A stretch of DNA of 64,000 bases from Streptacidiphilus jeojiense (GCF_000719095.1 NZ_JOEH01000009.1:310001-374000), one strand, 5' to 3'. Shown: positions 17,181-27,188, numbered from the stretch's first letter. Made by a program: numbers and translations. Notes: a model not told the origin generated them from the sequence alone.

Positions 17181-17600
17181 GTGGGTACTCCATTGAGCGT
17201 GTTCACCGGGGTGTGGTTCGCCCTGTTCGGCGCCGGGGTCCTGGTCTGGTGCGCCGGCGAGGTCCGGATCCGCCGCCGGCTGCGGCGCAGCGGTGTCTCC
17301 GGGATGGCCAGGGTGCTGCCCGATCCGGACGGGCTCACGGACCATGCCGACACCGCCCCGGTGCTCGGCTACCTGGTCGACGGCCACGGCGAGGTGGTGG
17401 CGCGCCCGCGCGGCTGGACCACCATCCGCCGGACCAGCGGGCTGACCGTCGACTCCCTGGTCCCGGTCTTCTACGACCCGGCCGCCCCGGAGCAGGTGGC
17501 GGTGGAGGGCGGCGGGCAGTCCCGCAGCGACGTCTTCTGGCTGCTGCTGGGACTGGCGTTCGCCGGCTCCGGGGTGGCGCTGTTCGTCGGCGCGTTCTAG
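17181..17600 (+). CDS. DUF3592 membrane protein
   Basis: A 139-residue protein with two hydrophobic segments, one N-terminal (GVWFALFGAGVLVWCAG) and one C-terminal (WLLLGLAFAGSGVALFVGAF). They flank a beta-rich extracytoplasmic domain of the DUF3592 type, with the characteristic GLTVDSLVPVFYDPAAPEQ. Family members are small bitopic proteins of unknown function. The GTG at 17181 is preferred over a TTG 27 bases upstream because GGGGAAG lies just before it. Confidence 0.72.
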   Translation: MGTPLSVFTGVWFALFGAGVLVWCAGEVRIRRRLRRSGVSGMARVLPDPDGLTDHADTAPVLGYLVDGHGEVVARPRGWTTIRRTSGLTVDSLVPVFYDPAAPEQVAVEGGGQSRSDVFWLLLGLAFAGSGVALFVGAF

Positions 17601-18073
17601 CACCGCGCCCGGGCTGCTCCGGGCTGCGCCGGTCTGCCCTGGGGGCGGAGTACCAGACCGATCGGTTCGCGTGCAGCCGGATGGCCGCAGAACACGCCGA
17701 AGGTGGACCCCTGTCCGACACGCCGAGGTGACGCAGTCCTATCATCCGGCTTGTCCGGTCTGTCCGTCGACGGTCACCTGCGGGTGGTTCGCCGACAGCG
17801 CCGCCGGGCCGCCGGAACGGCTCCGACCAGGCGTTCTGAACCGCCGGTGAGCTGCCGCAGGCCGCTTTCGGCCAGCCTTTGGCGGTGATCTGCACGGCAG
17901 GAACCCTTGCCGTCGGGTTACCGTTCGAGGGGCGTCGGTCGGACGGCGCAGGCAACAAATCGGGATTCGTCCGTTTGACAAGGGGGACCTGAGTGCGGTC
18001 ACACTCCGCTCTCAGGGCTTCATCGACGCGAGCGGCCCCACCATCCCCACTCGACCGGGAGAGAAGAGCGAAG
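17601..18073. other. Intergenic region upstream of topA
   Basis: No gene is supported in this 473-base stretch. The short ORFs on both strands lack recognisable features. A TTGACA hexamer lies at 17975-17980, about 95 bases before the topA start, but I see no convincing -10 partner. The stretch probably holds the topA promoter and leader. Confidence 0.5.
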
Positions 18074-20935
18074 GTGTCCCCGACCAGCGAGACCGCACGC
18101 GAAGGTCAGCGACTCGTGATCGTCGAGTCGCCGGCCAAGGCGAAGACGATCAAGGGCTATCTCGGCCCCGGATATGTGGTCGAGGCGAGCGTCGGGCATA
18201 TCCGCGACCTCCCCGGCACGGCCGCCGAGGTGCCGGACGGCTACACCGGCGAGGTGCGCCGGCTCGGCATCGACGTCGAACACGACTTCGAGCCCATCTA
18301 TGTCGTCAACGCCGACAAGAAGTCCCAGGTCGCCAAGCTCAAGTCGCTGCTGAAGGACGCCGACGAACTCTTCCTCGCCACCGATGAGGACCGCGAGGGG
18401 GAGGCCATCGCCTGGCACCTCCAGGAGGTGCTGCGCCCCAAGGTGCCGGTGCACCGCATGGTGTTCCACGAGATCACCAAGGACGCCATCCAGGCCGCCG
18501 TCAACAACCCCCGCGAGCTGAACCAGCGCCTGGTCGACGCCCAGGAGACGCGCCGCATCCTGGACCGCCTCTACGGCTACGAGGTCTCCCCGGTGCTCTG
18601 GAAGAAGGTCATGCCGAAGCTCTCGGCGGGCCGGGTCCAGTCCGTGGCGACCCGCCTGGTGGTCGAGCGCGAGCGGGAGCGGATCGCCTTCCGCTCGGCC
18701 TCCTACTGGGACCTGACTGCGGTGTTCGAGTCGGGTAAGGGCACCCAGGGCGGCGACCCCGGCACCTTCGGTGCCCGGCTCTCCGCCGTGGACGGCCGCC
18801 GGGTCGCCTCCGGCCGCGACTTCGACTCGCTGGGGCAGCTGAAGGCCGCCTCCGCCCAGGCCCAGGTGCTGCACCTGGACGAGGAGAACGCCCGCGCGCT
18901 GGCCGCAGCCCTGACGGACACCGCCTTCCGGGTCCGCAGCGTCGAGGCCAAGCCCTACCGCCGCTCCCCGTACGCGCCGTTCCGCACCACGACCATGCAG
19001 CAGGAGGCCGGGCGCAAGCTGGGCTTCGGTGCCAAGCGGGCCATGGACGTGGCGCAGAAGCTGTACGAGAACGGCTTCATCACCTATATGCGTACCGACT
19101 CGACCACGCTGTCGGAGACGGCGATCGGCGCCGCCCGGGCCCAGGTCGAGCAGCTCTACGGCCGCGAGTACCTGCCGGACGTGCCCCGGGTCTACAGCGC
19201 CAAGGTCAAGAACGCCCAGGAGGCGCACGAGGCGATCCGCCCCTCCGGCGACCGCTTCCGCACCCCGGCCGAGACCGGGCTGCGCGGCGACGAGTTCCGG
19301 CTCTACGAGCTGATCTGGATGCGCACCGTCGCCTCGCAGATGAAGGACGCGGTCGGCCAGTCCGTCACCGTCAAGGTCGCCGGTACCTCGTCCGACGGCC
19401 GGGACGCGGAGTTCTCCGCCACCGGCAAGATCATCACCTTCCACGGCTTCCTCAAGGCCTACGTCGAGGGCCGCGACGACCCGGACGCCGAGCTGGACGA
19501 CCGCGAGCGCCGGCTGCCGCCGGTCGCCGAGGGCGACGCCCTCAGCGCCGAGGAGATCGACCTCGACGGCCACGCCACCAAGCCCCCGGCCCGCTTCACC
19601 GAGGCCTCGCTGATCAAGGAGCTGGAGGACCGCGAGATCGGCCGTCCCTCCACCTACGCCGCGATCATCGACACCATCGTGGCCCGCCGCTACGTCTTCA
19701 AGAAGGGGACGGCGCTGGTGCCGTCGTTCCTGGCGCTGGCCGTGGTCCGGCTGCTGGAGGAGCACTTCGGCCGGCTGGTCGACTACGACTTCACCGCGAA
19801 GATGGAGAACGACCTCGACGGCATCGCCCGCGGCGAGGGCGAGTCGGTGCCCTGGCTGCGCCGCTTCTACTACGGCGAGGCCGCCGAGGGCGCCGCGGCC
19901 TCCTCCGCCGCCGACGCCGGCAACGGCGACGGCGACCACCTCGGCGGGCTCAAGGAACTGGTCACCGACCTGGGCGCGATCGACGCCAGGGAGATCAGCT
20001 CCTTCCCGATCGAGGACAGCGGCATCATGCTCCGCGTCGGCCGCTACGGCCCGTACGTGGAGCGCGGCGAGCAGCGTGCCGACGTCCCGGACGAGTTGGC
20101 CCCCGACGAGCTCACCGTCGAACTGGCCGAGGAACTGCTGGCCAAGCCCAGCGGCGTGCGCGAGCTGGGCCAGGATCCGGTCAGCGGCAACGAGATCGTG
20201 GCGAAGGACGGCCGCTACGGCCCGTACTTCACCGAGGTGCTGCCCGAGGGCACGCCGAAGACCGGCAAGAACGCGGTCAAGCCGCGGACCCAGTCGCTGC
20301 TGTCCACGATGAACCTGGACACCGTCACCCTGGAGGACGCGCTCAAGGTCTTCGGCCTGCCCCGGGTGGTCGGCACGGACGCCGAGGGCGTGGAGATCAC
20401 CGCGCAGAACGGCCGCTACGGCCCGTACCTCAAGAAGGGCACCGACTCGCGCTCCCTGGAGAACGAGGAGCAGATGTTCACGGTGACCCTGGACGAGGCG
20501 CTGGCGATCTACGCCCAGCCCAAGGCGCGCGGACGCGCCGCCGCCAAGCCGCCGCTGAAGGAACTGGGCGTGGACCCGGTCAGCGAGCGTCCGGTGGTGG
20601 TCAAGGACGGCCGCTTCGGCGCCTACGTCACCGACGGGGAGACCAACGCGACGCTGCGCCGCGACGACAGCGTCGAGGAGATCACCCCGGAGCGCGGCTA
20701 CGAGCTGCTGGCCGAGAAGCGCGCCAAGGGCCCGGTGAAGAAGACCGCCAAGAAGGCTCCCGCGAAGAAGGCCCCGGCGAAGAAGACGGCGGCCAAGAAG
20801 ACCACCACGGTCAAGAAGACCGCCGCGAAGAAGACGGCGGCCAAGACGGCCGCCAAGACCACCACGGCGACTGCCGCCAAGAAGGCTCCGGCGAAGAAGG
20901 CCGTCGCCGAGAAGGCCTCCGCTTCGGCGGAGTAG
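18074..20935 (+). CDS. topA: DNA topoisomerase I
   Basis: A 953-residue type IA topoisomerase that relaxes negative supercoils. The TOPRIM domain opens with RLVIVESPAKAKTIKGYLG and includes the acidic ATDEDREGEAIAWH. The active-site Tyr lies in ENGFITYMRTDSTTL (about residue 338). The C-terminus has no zinc ribbons. It has four Topo_C repeats (GRYGPY-type at about 20040, 20210, 20410 and 20610) and a Lys/Ala-rich tail of about 70 residues, the actinobacterial form in which the tail aids processivity. The GTG at 18074 is taken as the start because the 27 upstream codons are not conserved-looking. Confidence 0.96.
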   Translation: MSPTSETAREGQRLVIVESPAKAKTIKGYLGPGYVVEASVGHIRDLPGTAAEVPDGYTGEVRRLGIDVEHDFEPIYVVNADKKSQVAKLKSLLKDADELFLATDEDREGEAIAWHLQEVLRPKVPVHRMVFHEITKDAIQAAVNNPRELNQRLVDAQETRRILDRLYGYEVSPVLWKKVMPKLSAGRVQSVATRLVVERERERIAFRSASYWDLTAVFESGKGTQGGDPGTFGARLSAVDGRRVASGRDFDSLGQLKAASAQAQVLHLDEENARALAAALTDTAFRVRSVEAKPYRRSPYAPFRTTTMQQEAGRKLGFGAKRAMDVAQKLYENGFITYMRTDSTTLSETAIGAARAQVEQLYGREYLPDVPRVYSAKVKNAQEAHEAIRPSGDRFRTPAETGLRGDEFRLYELIWMRTVASQMKDAVGQSVTVKVAGTSSDGRDAEFSATGKIITFHGFLKAYVEGRDDPDAELDDRERRLPPVAEGDALSAEEIDLDGHATKPPARFTEASLIKELEDREIGRPSTYAAIIDTIVARRYVFKKGTALVPSFLALAVVRLLEEHFGRLVDYDFTAKMENDLDGIARGEGESVPWLRRFYYGEAAEGAAASSAADAGNGDGDHLGGLKELVTDLGAIDAREISSFPIEDSGIMLRVGRYGPYVERGEQRADVPDELAPDELTVELAEELLAKPSGVRELGQDPVSGNEIVAKDGRYGPYFTEVLPEGTPKTGKNAVKPRTQSLLSTMNLDTVTLEDALKVFGLPRVVGTDAEGVEITAQNGRYGPYLKKGTDSRSLENEEQMFTVTLDEALAIYAQPKARGRAAAKPPLKELGVDPVSERPVVVKDGRFGAYVTDGETNATLRRDDSVEEITPERGYELLAEKRAKGPVKKTAKKAPAKKAPAKKTAAKKTTTVKKTAAKKTAAKTAAKTTTATAAKKAPAKKAVAEKASASAE

Positions 20936-20964
20936 CGGAGTGGTGGAGTAACCGCACCGGCGCC

Positions 20965-21002
20965 CGAGGGCGGCCCCGTCCCTGAGGACGCGGCCGCCCT
21001 CG
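20965..21002. terminator. Terminator hairpin after topA
   Basis: An 11-bp perfect stem (20965-20975 with 20992-21002) encloses a 16-base loop, 30 bases after the topA stop. GCGTCGCCCCCTCC-type repeats follow at about 21003-21050, before the next gene. Confidence 0.55.
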
Positions 21003-21136
21003 CGCGTCGCCCCCTCCGCGTCGCCCCCTCCGCGTCGCCTCGTCCGCGTCGCACTGGGGTCACAGATGTGTCATGACCCCGTGCACTTACGGTGGACGTC
21101 CGTTCGGTGTCCGGCCCTCCGGATAGGCTGGCGCAC

Positions 21137-24100
21137 ATGACCAGTGCGGAGCAGCCCATCGAACCTGTCGCGACAGCGCCGCTCACCGTCGTCCCCGGCG
21201 GGAGCCTGCCGGAGCGGGCCGGCGCGCTGCTCCGCGTGCGCTCGTACCAGAAGCTGTGGCGCACCCAGCTGTTGGGCGCGGTCGGTGACCGGTTGGCGCT
21301 ACTGGTGCTGGTGGTGCTGGTGGTCCAGGTCGCGGTGACCGGGTCGTCCTCCGCGCAGATCTACCGGCACGCGCTGCTGGGGATCGCCGCCGTGCTGGCC
21401 GCCCGACTGCTCGCGTCCCTGGTGGTTGGGGTGCTGCTGCTGGGGCCGGTGCACCGGCTGCTGGATAAGGCGGACCGCCGCTGGAGCCTGTTCGGGACGG
21501 ACGTGCTGGCCGCCGTGCTGATCGGGGTGGCCCCGTTCTGGACGGTGTGGGTCCACTCCACCGCCGCGATCTGGCTGGTCGTCAGCGCCTTTGTGCTGGG
21601 GGCGGCCGAGCGGATCGGCGCGATCGCCCGCGAGGCCGTGGCGGCCCGGCTGCTGCCGTCGTCGGCGCCCGGTGTGCCCGTTGCCGACCAGGCCCCGGTG
21701 CTGCGCCACATCGACCGGCGGACCGGCTATGCGGCGCTGCCGCTGGCCGCCGCGGCGCTGGCCGGGTTCAGCCTGATCGAGAACGGCCTCGCCTCGGGCG
21801 GCGACTGGCTCGCCCACCACGTCGGCACCGTCTCGGCGTTCGGCGCGGCCGGCTTCCTGGTCGCCGCTGCGGTGCTGCTCTACCTCGAGGAACTGCCCGG
21901 CGTCCCGGCGGGTTCGAGTGCCCCGCGCTCCCCGCTGGCGGCGCTGCGGGCCCCCGCTGACGTGCAGTCCGGCGGGGCCGCCTCCGCGCAAGGGCCGCGG
22001 GGTCGTACCGGCAGTTCGGTCATGTTCAGCTTCGCGGTCGCCGGGGCCGTCGCCGCGATGGCGTCGGTCGTCGGCGTCGCCCTGCCGCACGCCTACGACC
22101 TCGCCGCTGGGCCGGTCGGCTTCGGACTGCTGGTCCTCGCCGCCGGGGCGATGCCCGCGCTGGGCGCGCACCTCGCCGCTTCGGTGCTGCCGGTGCTGGG
22201 ACGCCGCCGGCTGCTGCCGCTGGCGCTGGGCACCACCGCGCTGGCGCTGCTGTTGGCCGGGCTGGTCCCGGACTTCGTGCTGGCGCTGGTGCTGGTGGGC
22301 GTCGCGGGCCTGGCCGCCGGGGTCGCCGTCCGCACCGGACGGGTGCTGCTGGACCTGGAGACCGAGGAGGCCCGGCAGCCGCTGGTGGCCGAGCACCTGC
22401 GGTCGATGGTCAGGGTCGCCGCGGCGGCGGGCCTGCTGGCGGCGCCGCTGCTGGCCGCGGCCTTCGGCCGGCAGACCGCCGGTTCGGTCGACTTCGACCA
22501 CGGTGGCGCGGGCCTCTCGCTCGCGGTCGTCGGCCTGCTGCTGCTGGTCTTCGCGGTCGTCCTGTTCCTGCGCACCGACGACCGCCGGGCCACCGCGTCG
22601 CTCAGCCGGGACGTCTGGGACGGGCTGCGCGGCGGCCCGGTGACGGTCCCGCACCGGGCCGGCACCGGCTACTTCATCGCCCTGGAGGGCGGCGACGGCT
22701 CCGGCAAGTCCACCCAGGCGCAGGCCCTGGCCGAGTGGATCCGCAGCAAGGGCCACGAGGTCGTGGTCACCCGCGAGCCCGGCGGCAGCGCCATCGGCCA
22801 GCGGCTCCGCGCGATGCTGCTGGACGTCGGCAACACCGGCATCTCGCACCGCGCCGAGGCCCTGCTGTACGCGGCGGACCGGGCCGAGCACGTGGACACG
22901 GTGATCCGTCCGGCGCTGGAGCGCGGTGCCGTCGTCATCACCGACCGCTACCTGGACTCCTCGGTCGCCTACCAGGGCGCCGGACGCGACCTGGCGGCTG
23001 CCGAGGTCGCCAGGATCTCGCGCTGGGCCACCGACGGACTGGTCCCCGACCTGACGGTACTGCTGGACCTGGACCCGGCCGTGGCGCGCGAGCGCTTCAC
23101 CGAGGCGCTGGACCGGCTGGAGTCCGAGCCCGAGGACTTCCACGCCCGGGTGCGCGCCGGCTTCCTGGCGCTGGCCGCCGCCGACCCGGTGCGCTACCTG
23201 GTCGTCAACGCCGCGCAGCCGCCCGCCGCCGTCAGCACCGCGATCCGGCACCGGCTGGACCGGGAGCTGCCGCTGTCCGGGCAGGAGCGGGCCGCCCGCG
23301 CCGAGCAGGAACGGTTGGCCCGGGAGGCCGAGGAGCGCAGGCTCGCCGAGGAGGCCCGGCTGAAGGCCGAGGCCGAGAAGGCTGAGCGGGAGAAGCAGGC
23401 GCTGCTGGAGCGGCTGCGCCTGGAGGAAGAGGAGAAGGAGAAGGCCCGGCAGGCCGAGGAGGACCGCAAGGCCGCCGAGGCCGCCCGCCTCGCCGCCGAG
23501 GAGGCCCGCAAGCAGGCCGAGGCGGAGGCGGCGCGCAGGGCGGCCGAGGACGCGGAGCGCCGCGGGGCCGAGGCCAGGGAGCGCCGCAGGGTCGAGGCCG
23601 AGGCGGCCCGACTGGCCGAGCTGGAGCGGCAGCGCGAGGTCCGGCGCGCCGAGGAGCGCCGCCGTGCGGAGGACGCGCTGCGCCGTGCGGAGGAGGCCAG
23701 GCTCGCCGCCGCCGAGGCGCGGGAGGCGGAGACCCGGGAGATCCCGCTGGCGGAGGCGGCCGGTGCCGGCAGCGGCGCCAAGCCTGCTGCGACCGCCGGG
23801 TCCGGCGATGCGACGACCAGGATGCCGGTCGTCAAGGGCACCACGCCCGGCACCGCGACCGACGAGGCCACGGCGCCCGAGAAGGCCGCGCCCGCTGCGG
23901 CCCAGCCGGTTGCCGCCAAGCCCGCTGCCGCTAAGCCCGCTGCCACCAAGCCTGCTGCGGTTGAGCCGGAGGAGCCCACCCAGGTCATCAGCGAGGAGGA
24001 GCGCGCCGAAGCGGTCCGTCGCGCCGAGGCGATCGACGCCGAGCGCGCGGCTGCGGCCGCTGCCGAGGCGGCTCCGCCGAAGCCGTCCACGCCCCCGGCG

Positions 24101-24637
24101 ACCCCGCCGACGGCTTCTGCGTCCTCCACGACCGCCTCCACCTCCGCCGCCGACGAGACCACCAAGCTGCCCCGGATCACCGACGACCCGAAGCCGCGCC
24201 GCGGGCGTGCCGCCGTGAAGCCGGCCGCCCCGCAGGACCCGGCCTCTCCCGACGAGCCGACGGCAGTCCTGCCGCAGCCGGAGGATCCCGACCGGACCCG
24301 CCAGCTGCCCAGGTCCTGGCGGGCGGCCAGGCCGCGCAGCGACGAGAGCGTCCAGGACAAGGTCCCGGAGTGGCTGTTCCGCCCGCAGGACGGCGGATCG
24401 CCGCAGCCGCCGGTCTCGCCGGTGGAGCGGACCCGTCAGCTGCCCGTCGTCGACCCCGACGCGCCGGCGCCCCAGCACGGTCGCTACGACTGGGCCGAGG
24501 ACACCCCGCTGGACGACCTGCCCAGCCTCACCGACGAACTGCTCGGCTCCCGCGACGAGTGGTCCCAGTGGGACGGCCGCGAAGCCGAGGGCCGGCCCGG
24601 CGGCCCCGAGGACGGCCCGGGCAAGGGCAAGGGCTGA
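21137..24637 (+). CDS. tmk: MFS-transporter-like/thymidylate kinase fusion
   Basis: A 1166-residue, multi-part protein. Residues 30-490 hold about 11-12 hydrophobic segments of the major facilitator type. The dTMP kinase follows with FIALEGGDGSGKSTQAQALA (P-loop near residue 518), TREPGGS, the DRY-type ITDRYLDSSVAYQGAGR and a lid region. Residues 715-870 are a highly charged Ala/Glu/Arg coiled coil, and the rest is an Ala/Pro-rich disordered tail. The kinase makes dTDP for DNA synthesis and is tethered to the membrane here. The fusion is usual in streptomycetes; the function of the transporter half is not known. The start ATG lies at 21137. Confidence 0.93.
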   Translation: MTSAEQPIEPVATAPLTVVPGGSLPERAGALLRVRSYQKLWRTQLLGAVGDRLALLVLVVLVVQVAVTGSSSAQIYRHALLGIAAVLAARLLASLVVGVLLLGPVHRLLDKADRRWSLFGTDVLAAVLIGVAPFWTVWVHSTAAIWLVVSAFVLGAAERIGAIAREAVAARLLPSSAPGVPVADQAPVLRHIDRRTGYAALPLAAAALAGFSLIENGLASGGDWLAHHVGTVSAFGAAGFLVAAAVLLYLEELPGVPAGSSAPRSPLAALRAPADVQSGGAASAQGPRGRTGSSVMFSFAVAGAVAAMASVVGVALPHAYDLAAGPVGFGLLVLAAGAMPALGAHLAASVLPVLGRRRLLPLALGTTALALLLAGLVPDFVLALVLVGVAGLAAGVAVRTGRVLLDLETEEARQPLVAEHLRSMVRVAAAAGLLAAPLLAAAFGRQTAGSVDFDHGGAGLSLAVVGLLLLVFAVVLFLRTDDRRATASLSRDVWDGLRGGPVTVPHRAGTGYFIALEGGDGSGKSTQAQALAEWIRSKGHEVVVTREPGGSAIGQRLRAMLLDVGNTGISHRAEALLYAADRAEHVDTVIRPALERGAVVITDRYLDSSVAYQGAGRDLAAAEVARISRWATDGLVPDLTVLLDLDPAVARERFTEALDRLESEPEDFHARVRAGFLALAAADPVRYLVVNAAQPPAAVSTAIRHRLDRELPLSGQERAARAEQERLAREAEERRLAEEARLKAEAEKAEREKQALLERLRLEEEEKEKARQAEEDRKAAEAARLAAEEARKQAEAEAARRAAEDAERRGAEARERRRVEAEAARLAELERQREVRRAEERRRAEDALRRAEEARLAAAEAREAETREIPLAEAAGAGSGAKPAATAGSGDATTRMPVVKGTTPGTATDEATAPEKAAPAAAQPVAAKPAAAKPAATKPAAVEPEEPTQVISEEERAEAVRRAEAIDAERAAAAAAEAAPPKPSTPPATPPTASASSTTASTSAADETTKLPRITDDPKPRRGRAAVKPAAPQDPASPDEPTAVLPQPEDPDRTRQLPRSWRAARPRSDESVQDKVPEWLFRPQDGGSPQPPVSPVERTRQLPVVDPDAPAPQHGRYDWAEDTPLDDLPSLTDELLGSRDEWSQWDGREAEGRPGGPEDGPGKGKG

Positions 24638-24715
24638 ACGGACGGAGCGGGGCTGTCGGTGCCGCCCGTTAGGCTCGTCCCACAGCAGTAGGGGCACGAC
24701 CGGACCGGAGACATC

Positions 24716-25948
24716 GTGAGCGTGTGGGACGACCTGGTCGGCCAGGAACAGGTGGTGGAGCAGCTGGTCGCCGCCGCCAGGTCGGCGCGGGCGGTCCTGG
24801 AGGGCGGCCGGAGCAGCGGCGCGGAGGAGCAGGCCGCTCCCGCCGCGGCCGGCACCACCGGAATGACGCACGCCTGGCTGTTCACCGGGCCGCCCGGCTC
24901 CGGCATGGCCACCGCCGCCCGGGCCTTCGCCGCCGCGCTCCAGTGCACCTCGCCGGACCTGGAACTCGGCGGGGTGCCCGGCTGCGGCTTCTGCGAGGGC
25001 TGCCACACCGCGCTGATCGGCAGCCACGCCGATGTGGAGTCGGTGCGCACCGATGTGCTCAGCATCGGGGTGAAGGAGACCAGAGAACTGGTCCGCAGCG
25101 CGTCGATGTCCCCGGCCGGCGGACGCTGGCAGGTGATCATCCTGGAGGACTCCGACCGGCTCACCGAGGGCGCCGCCAACGTCCTGCTCAAGGCCATCGA
25201 GGAGCCGGCCCAGCGGACCGTGTGGCTGCTCTGCGCCCCCTCGGTGGAGGACGCGCTGCCGACGATCCGCTCCCGCTGCCGGCTGCTGGTGCTGCGCACC
25301 CCGCCGGTGGCGGCGGTGGCTGACGTCCTGGTGCGCAGGGACGGCATCGAGCCGGAGATGGCGGCCTTCGCCGCCCGCGCCGCCCAGGGCCACATCGGAC
25401 GGGCCCGCCGGCTGGCGCTGGACGCGGGGGCGCGCGAGCGCCGGGCAGAGGTGCTGAAGCTGCCGCTGCGCGTCGCCGACCTTGGCGCCTGCCTGGCCGG
25501 TGCGCAGAGCCTGGTCGACGCGGCGGCCGCGGACGCCAAGCAGGTCGCCGAGGAGGTCGACGCCAAGGAGACCGAGGACCTGCGGGCCGCGCTGGGCGCC
25601 GCGGCCGGTGTCGGCGGCCGGATGCCGCGCGGTACGGCGGGGGCGATGAAGGAGCTGGAGGACCGGCAGAAGCGCCGGGCCACCCGCACCCAGCGGGACA
25701 GCCTGGACCGCGCACTGATCGACCTCTCCTCCTTCTACCGCGATGTGCTGGCGGTGCAGTTCGGCGCCGCGGGCGAACTCTCCAACGAGGAGATGCGCGC
25801 GGCCGTGGAGCGGGTCGCCGGGGAGTCGCGCCCGGAGGGGACGCTGCGCAGGATCGAGGCCGTACTGGCCTGCCGTACGGCGCTGGAGCGCAATGTCGCC
25901 CCGCTGCTGGCGGTCGAGGCCATGGCCGTCGCACTGCGAGCGGGGTAG
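24716..25948 (+). CDS. holB: DNA polymerase III subunit delta prime
   Basis: A 410-residue clamp-loader subunit. The AAA+ domain opens with MSVWDDLVGQEQVVEQL. The P-loop position reads FTGPPGSGMATAARAF, with Met in place of the catalytic Lys, as expected for a delta prime that does not hydrolyse ATP. GCGFCEGC is the zinc site, and EDSDRLTEGAANVLLKAIEE and IRSRCRLLVLRTP match the Walker B/sensor segments. It follows tmk by 78 bases, the usual tmk-holB pairing. The GTG start follows CGGAGA. Confidence 0.94.
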   Translation: MSVWDDLVGQEQVVEQLVAAARSARAVLEGGRSSGAEEQAAPAAAGTTGMTHAWLFTGPPGSGMATAARAFAAALQCTSPDLELGGVPGCGFCEGCHTALIGSHADVESVRTDVLSIGVKETRELVRSASMSPAGGRWQVIILEDSDRLTEGAANVLLKAIEEPAQRTVWLLCAPSVEDALPTIRSRCRLLVLRTPPVAAVADVLVRRDGIEPEMAAFAARAAQGHIGRARRLALDAGARERRAEVLKLPLRVADLGACLAGAQSLVDAAAADAKQVAEEVDAKETEDLRAALGAAAGVGGRMPRGTAGAMKELEDRQKRRATRTQRDSLDRALIDLSSFYRDVLAVQFGAAGELSNEEMRAAVERVAGESRPEGTLRRIEAVLACRTALERNVAPLLAVEAMAVALRAG

Positions 25949-26099
25949 CAGTCCGGCTCTGATGGCGCGCGGTCCGAGGGCGGGGTCCGTGGGCGCGGTC
26001 CAGGGGGCGCAGTCGGCGAACGGCCGCACGCTGCTTCCTTCGGGTGACACTTGGTGCCCCCGGTGAGAGTTGCCGGAGGAGGCGGGGGATGGCCTCTGG

Positions 26100-27188
26100 A
26101 TGATCTTGTGGTGGGTGGGACTCGCGCTGTTCGGAGTGGTGGCCGCGGTATGGGCGGGCGGAAGCGCCCTGGCCGCCTGGCGCGAGCAGCGGGCCGGACT
26201 GGTGTACGAGTTGACGCCCTGTTACCGGGGCACGGCGCTGCGCGGTGCGGCAGCGGTGGTGGCGGTCGGCTGCGTCTGCGCGAGCGGAGTCGCGGTGGGG
26301 CTGTCGCCGCACCCCGGCACCGGCTCCGGGGCGGCGGCCGCGCGCCCGCTCCGGGCCGCGGCGGCCTCGGCCCGTCCGCAGGGGCCGGCCCGGACACCTG
26401 CCGCCAGGCACACCGGTCCTGCTGCCAGCGCCCCGTCCTCGTCCCCGTCCTCGATCGGGCTGCTGACGGTCGGTCACCCCTCCAGCGGCCAGCTGCTGGA
26501 GGGCACGCTCCCCGGAGTCCCCGGCCGGTACCGGGTGTGGCTGCCGAAGCAGTACCAGGGCCGCGCCACGCCGCTCCAGGTGCTGCTGGTGCGGGCCGAC
26601 GCCGCCCAGCTCGGGTCGGTCTTCGACGGTCTGCAGAGTGCCGCCGAGCTGAGCCGGGCCAATCCCTTCGTCGCCGTGGTGCCGCTGGCGGGCTGTGACC
26701 CCACCGCCCAACTGCCGGCCGATGCGCTGCGCCGGGCCATGGCCGCCCGCTTCCACGTACGCAAGGACGCCCAGGGCTGGGCCCTGCTGGGGCTGGGCGC
26801 GGGCGCACCCTGTGCGGTGGCCGAGGAGTTGGCGCACCCGCCGCTCTTCACCGCTGCGGCCGGACTGTCGGGACGCTACGAGGCACTGCTCCCGCTGCGG
26901 GGGGCGAACGCCGCCGCACCCGGGACCGCCCATCTGCTGGTCGCCGACACCGCCGCGGACACGGCCGGACAGCAGTCGACGGCGCGGCTGCGCACCGCCC
27001 TCGCCGCCCGTCCGCGCACCGACCTGCGGACCGCCGCGACCGCCCAGGACTTCAGCCCGGACCGGGAGCGCTTCCGCCTGGTCCGCCAGGCCGCCGGTTA
27101 TCTGACGGAGCTTCTGGCCGCGCAGGGGTCTGCGCAGCCGACCGGGCCGGCGTCCGCTGCACCATCCGTGCGGGCGACCGGGCAGTGA
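26100..27188 (+). CDS. Membrane-anchored esterase-like alpha/beta hydrolase, nucleophile apparently lost
   Basis: A 362-residue protein. Two N-terminal hydrophobic segments (MILWWVGLALFGVVAAVWAG and RGAAAVVAVGCVCASGVAVG) precede a Pro/Ala/Ser linker and, from about residue 115, a domain like the Streptomyces esterase-D-type hydrolases (GQLLEGTLPGVPGRYRVWLP, then VLLVRADAAQ). The usual G-x-S-x-G elbow reads LGLGAGAPCAV, with Ala for the nucleophile Ser, so catalysis is doubtful. An upstream TTG start (26070) is possible. It is codirectional with holB and the next lipoprotein. Confidence 0.7.
   Translation: MILWWVGLALFGVVAAVWAGGSALAAWREQRAGLVYELTPCYRGTALRGAAAVVAVGCVCASGVAVGLSPHPGTGSGAAAARPLRAAAASARPQGPARTPAARHTGPAASAPSSSPSSIGLLTVGHPSSGQLLEGTLPGVPGRYRVWLPKQYQGRATPLQVLLVRADAAQLGSVFDGLQSAAELSRANPFVAVVPLAGCDPTAQLPADALRRAMAARFHVRKDAQGWALLGLGAGAPCAVAEELAHPPLFTAAAGLSGRYEALLPLRGANAAAPGTAHLLVADTAADTAGQQSTARLRTALAARPRTDLRTAATAQDFSPDRERFRLVRQAAGYLTELLAAQGSAQPTGPASAAPSVRATGQ

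Noticed and set aside
18020..19939. 639-codon minus-strand ORF antisense to topA
   Set aside because: The topA protein is complete and conserved on the plus strand. The antisense frame has no recognisable features.
21299..26050. 1583-codon minus-strand ORF antisense to tmk and holB
   Set aside because: Same reason: the length comes from third-position GC bias of the two real genes on the other strand.
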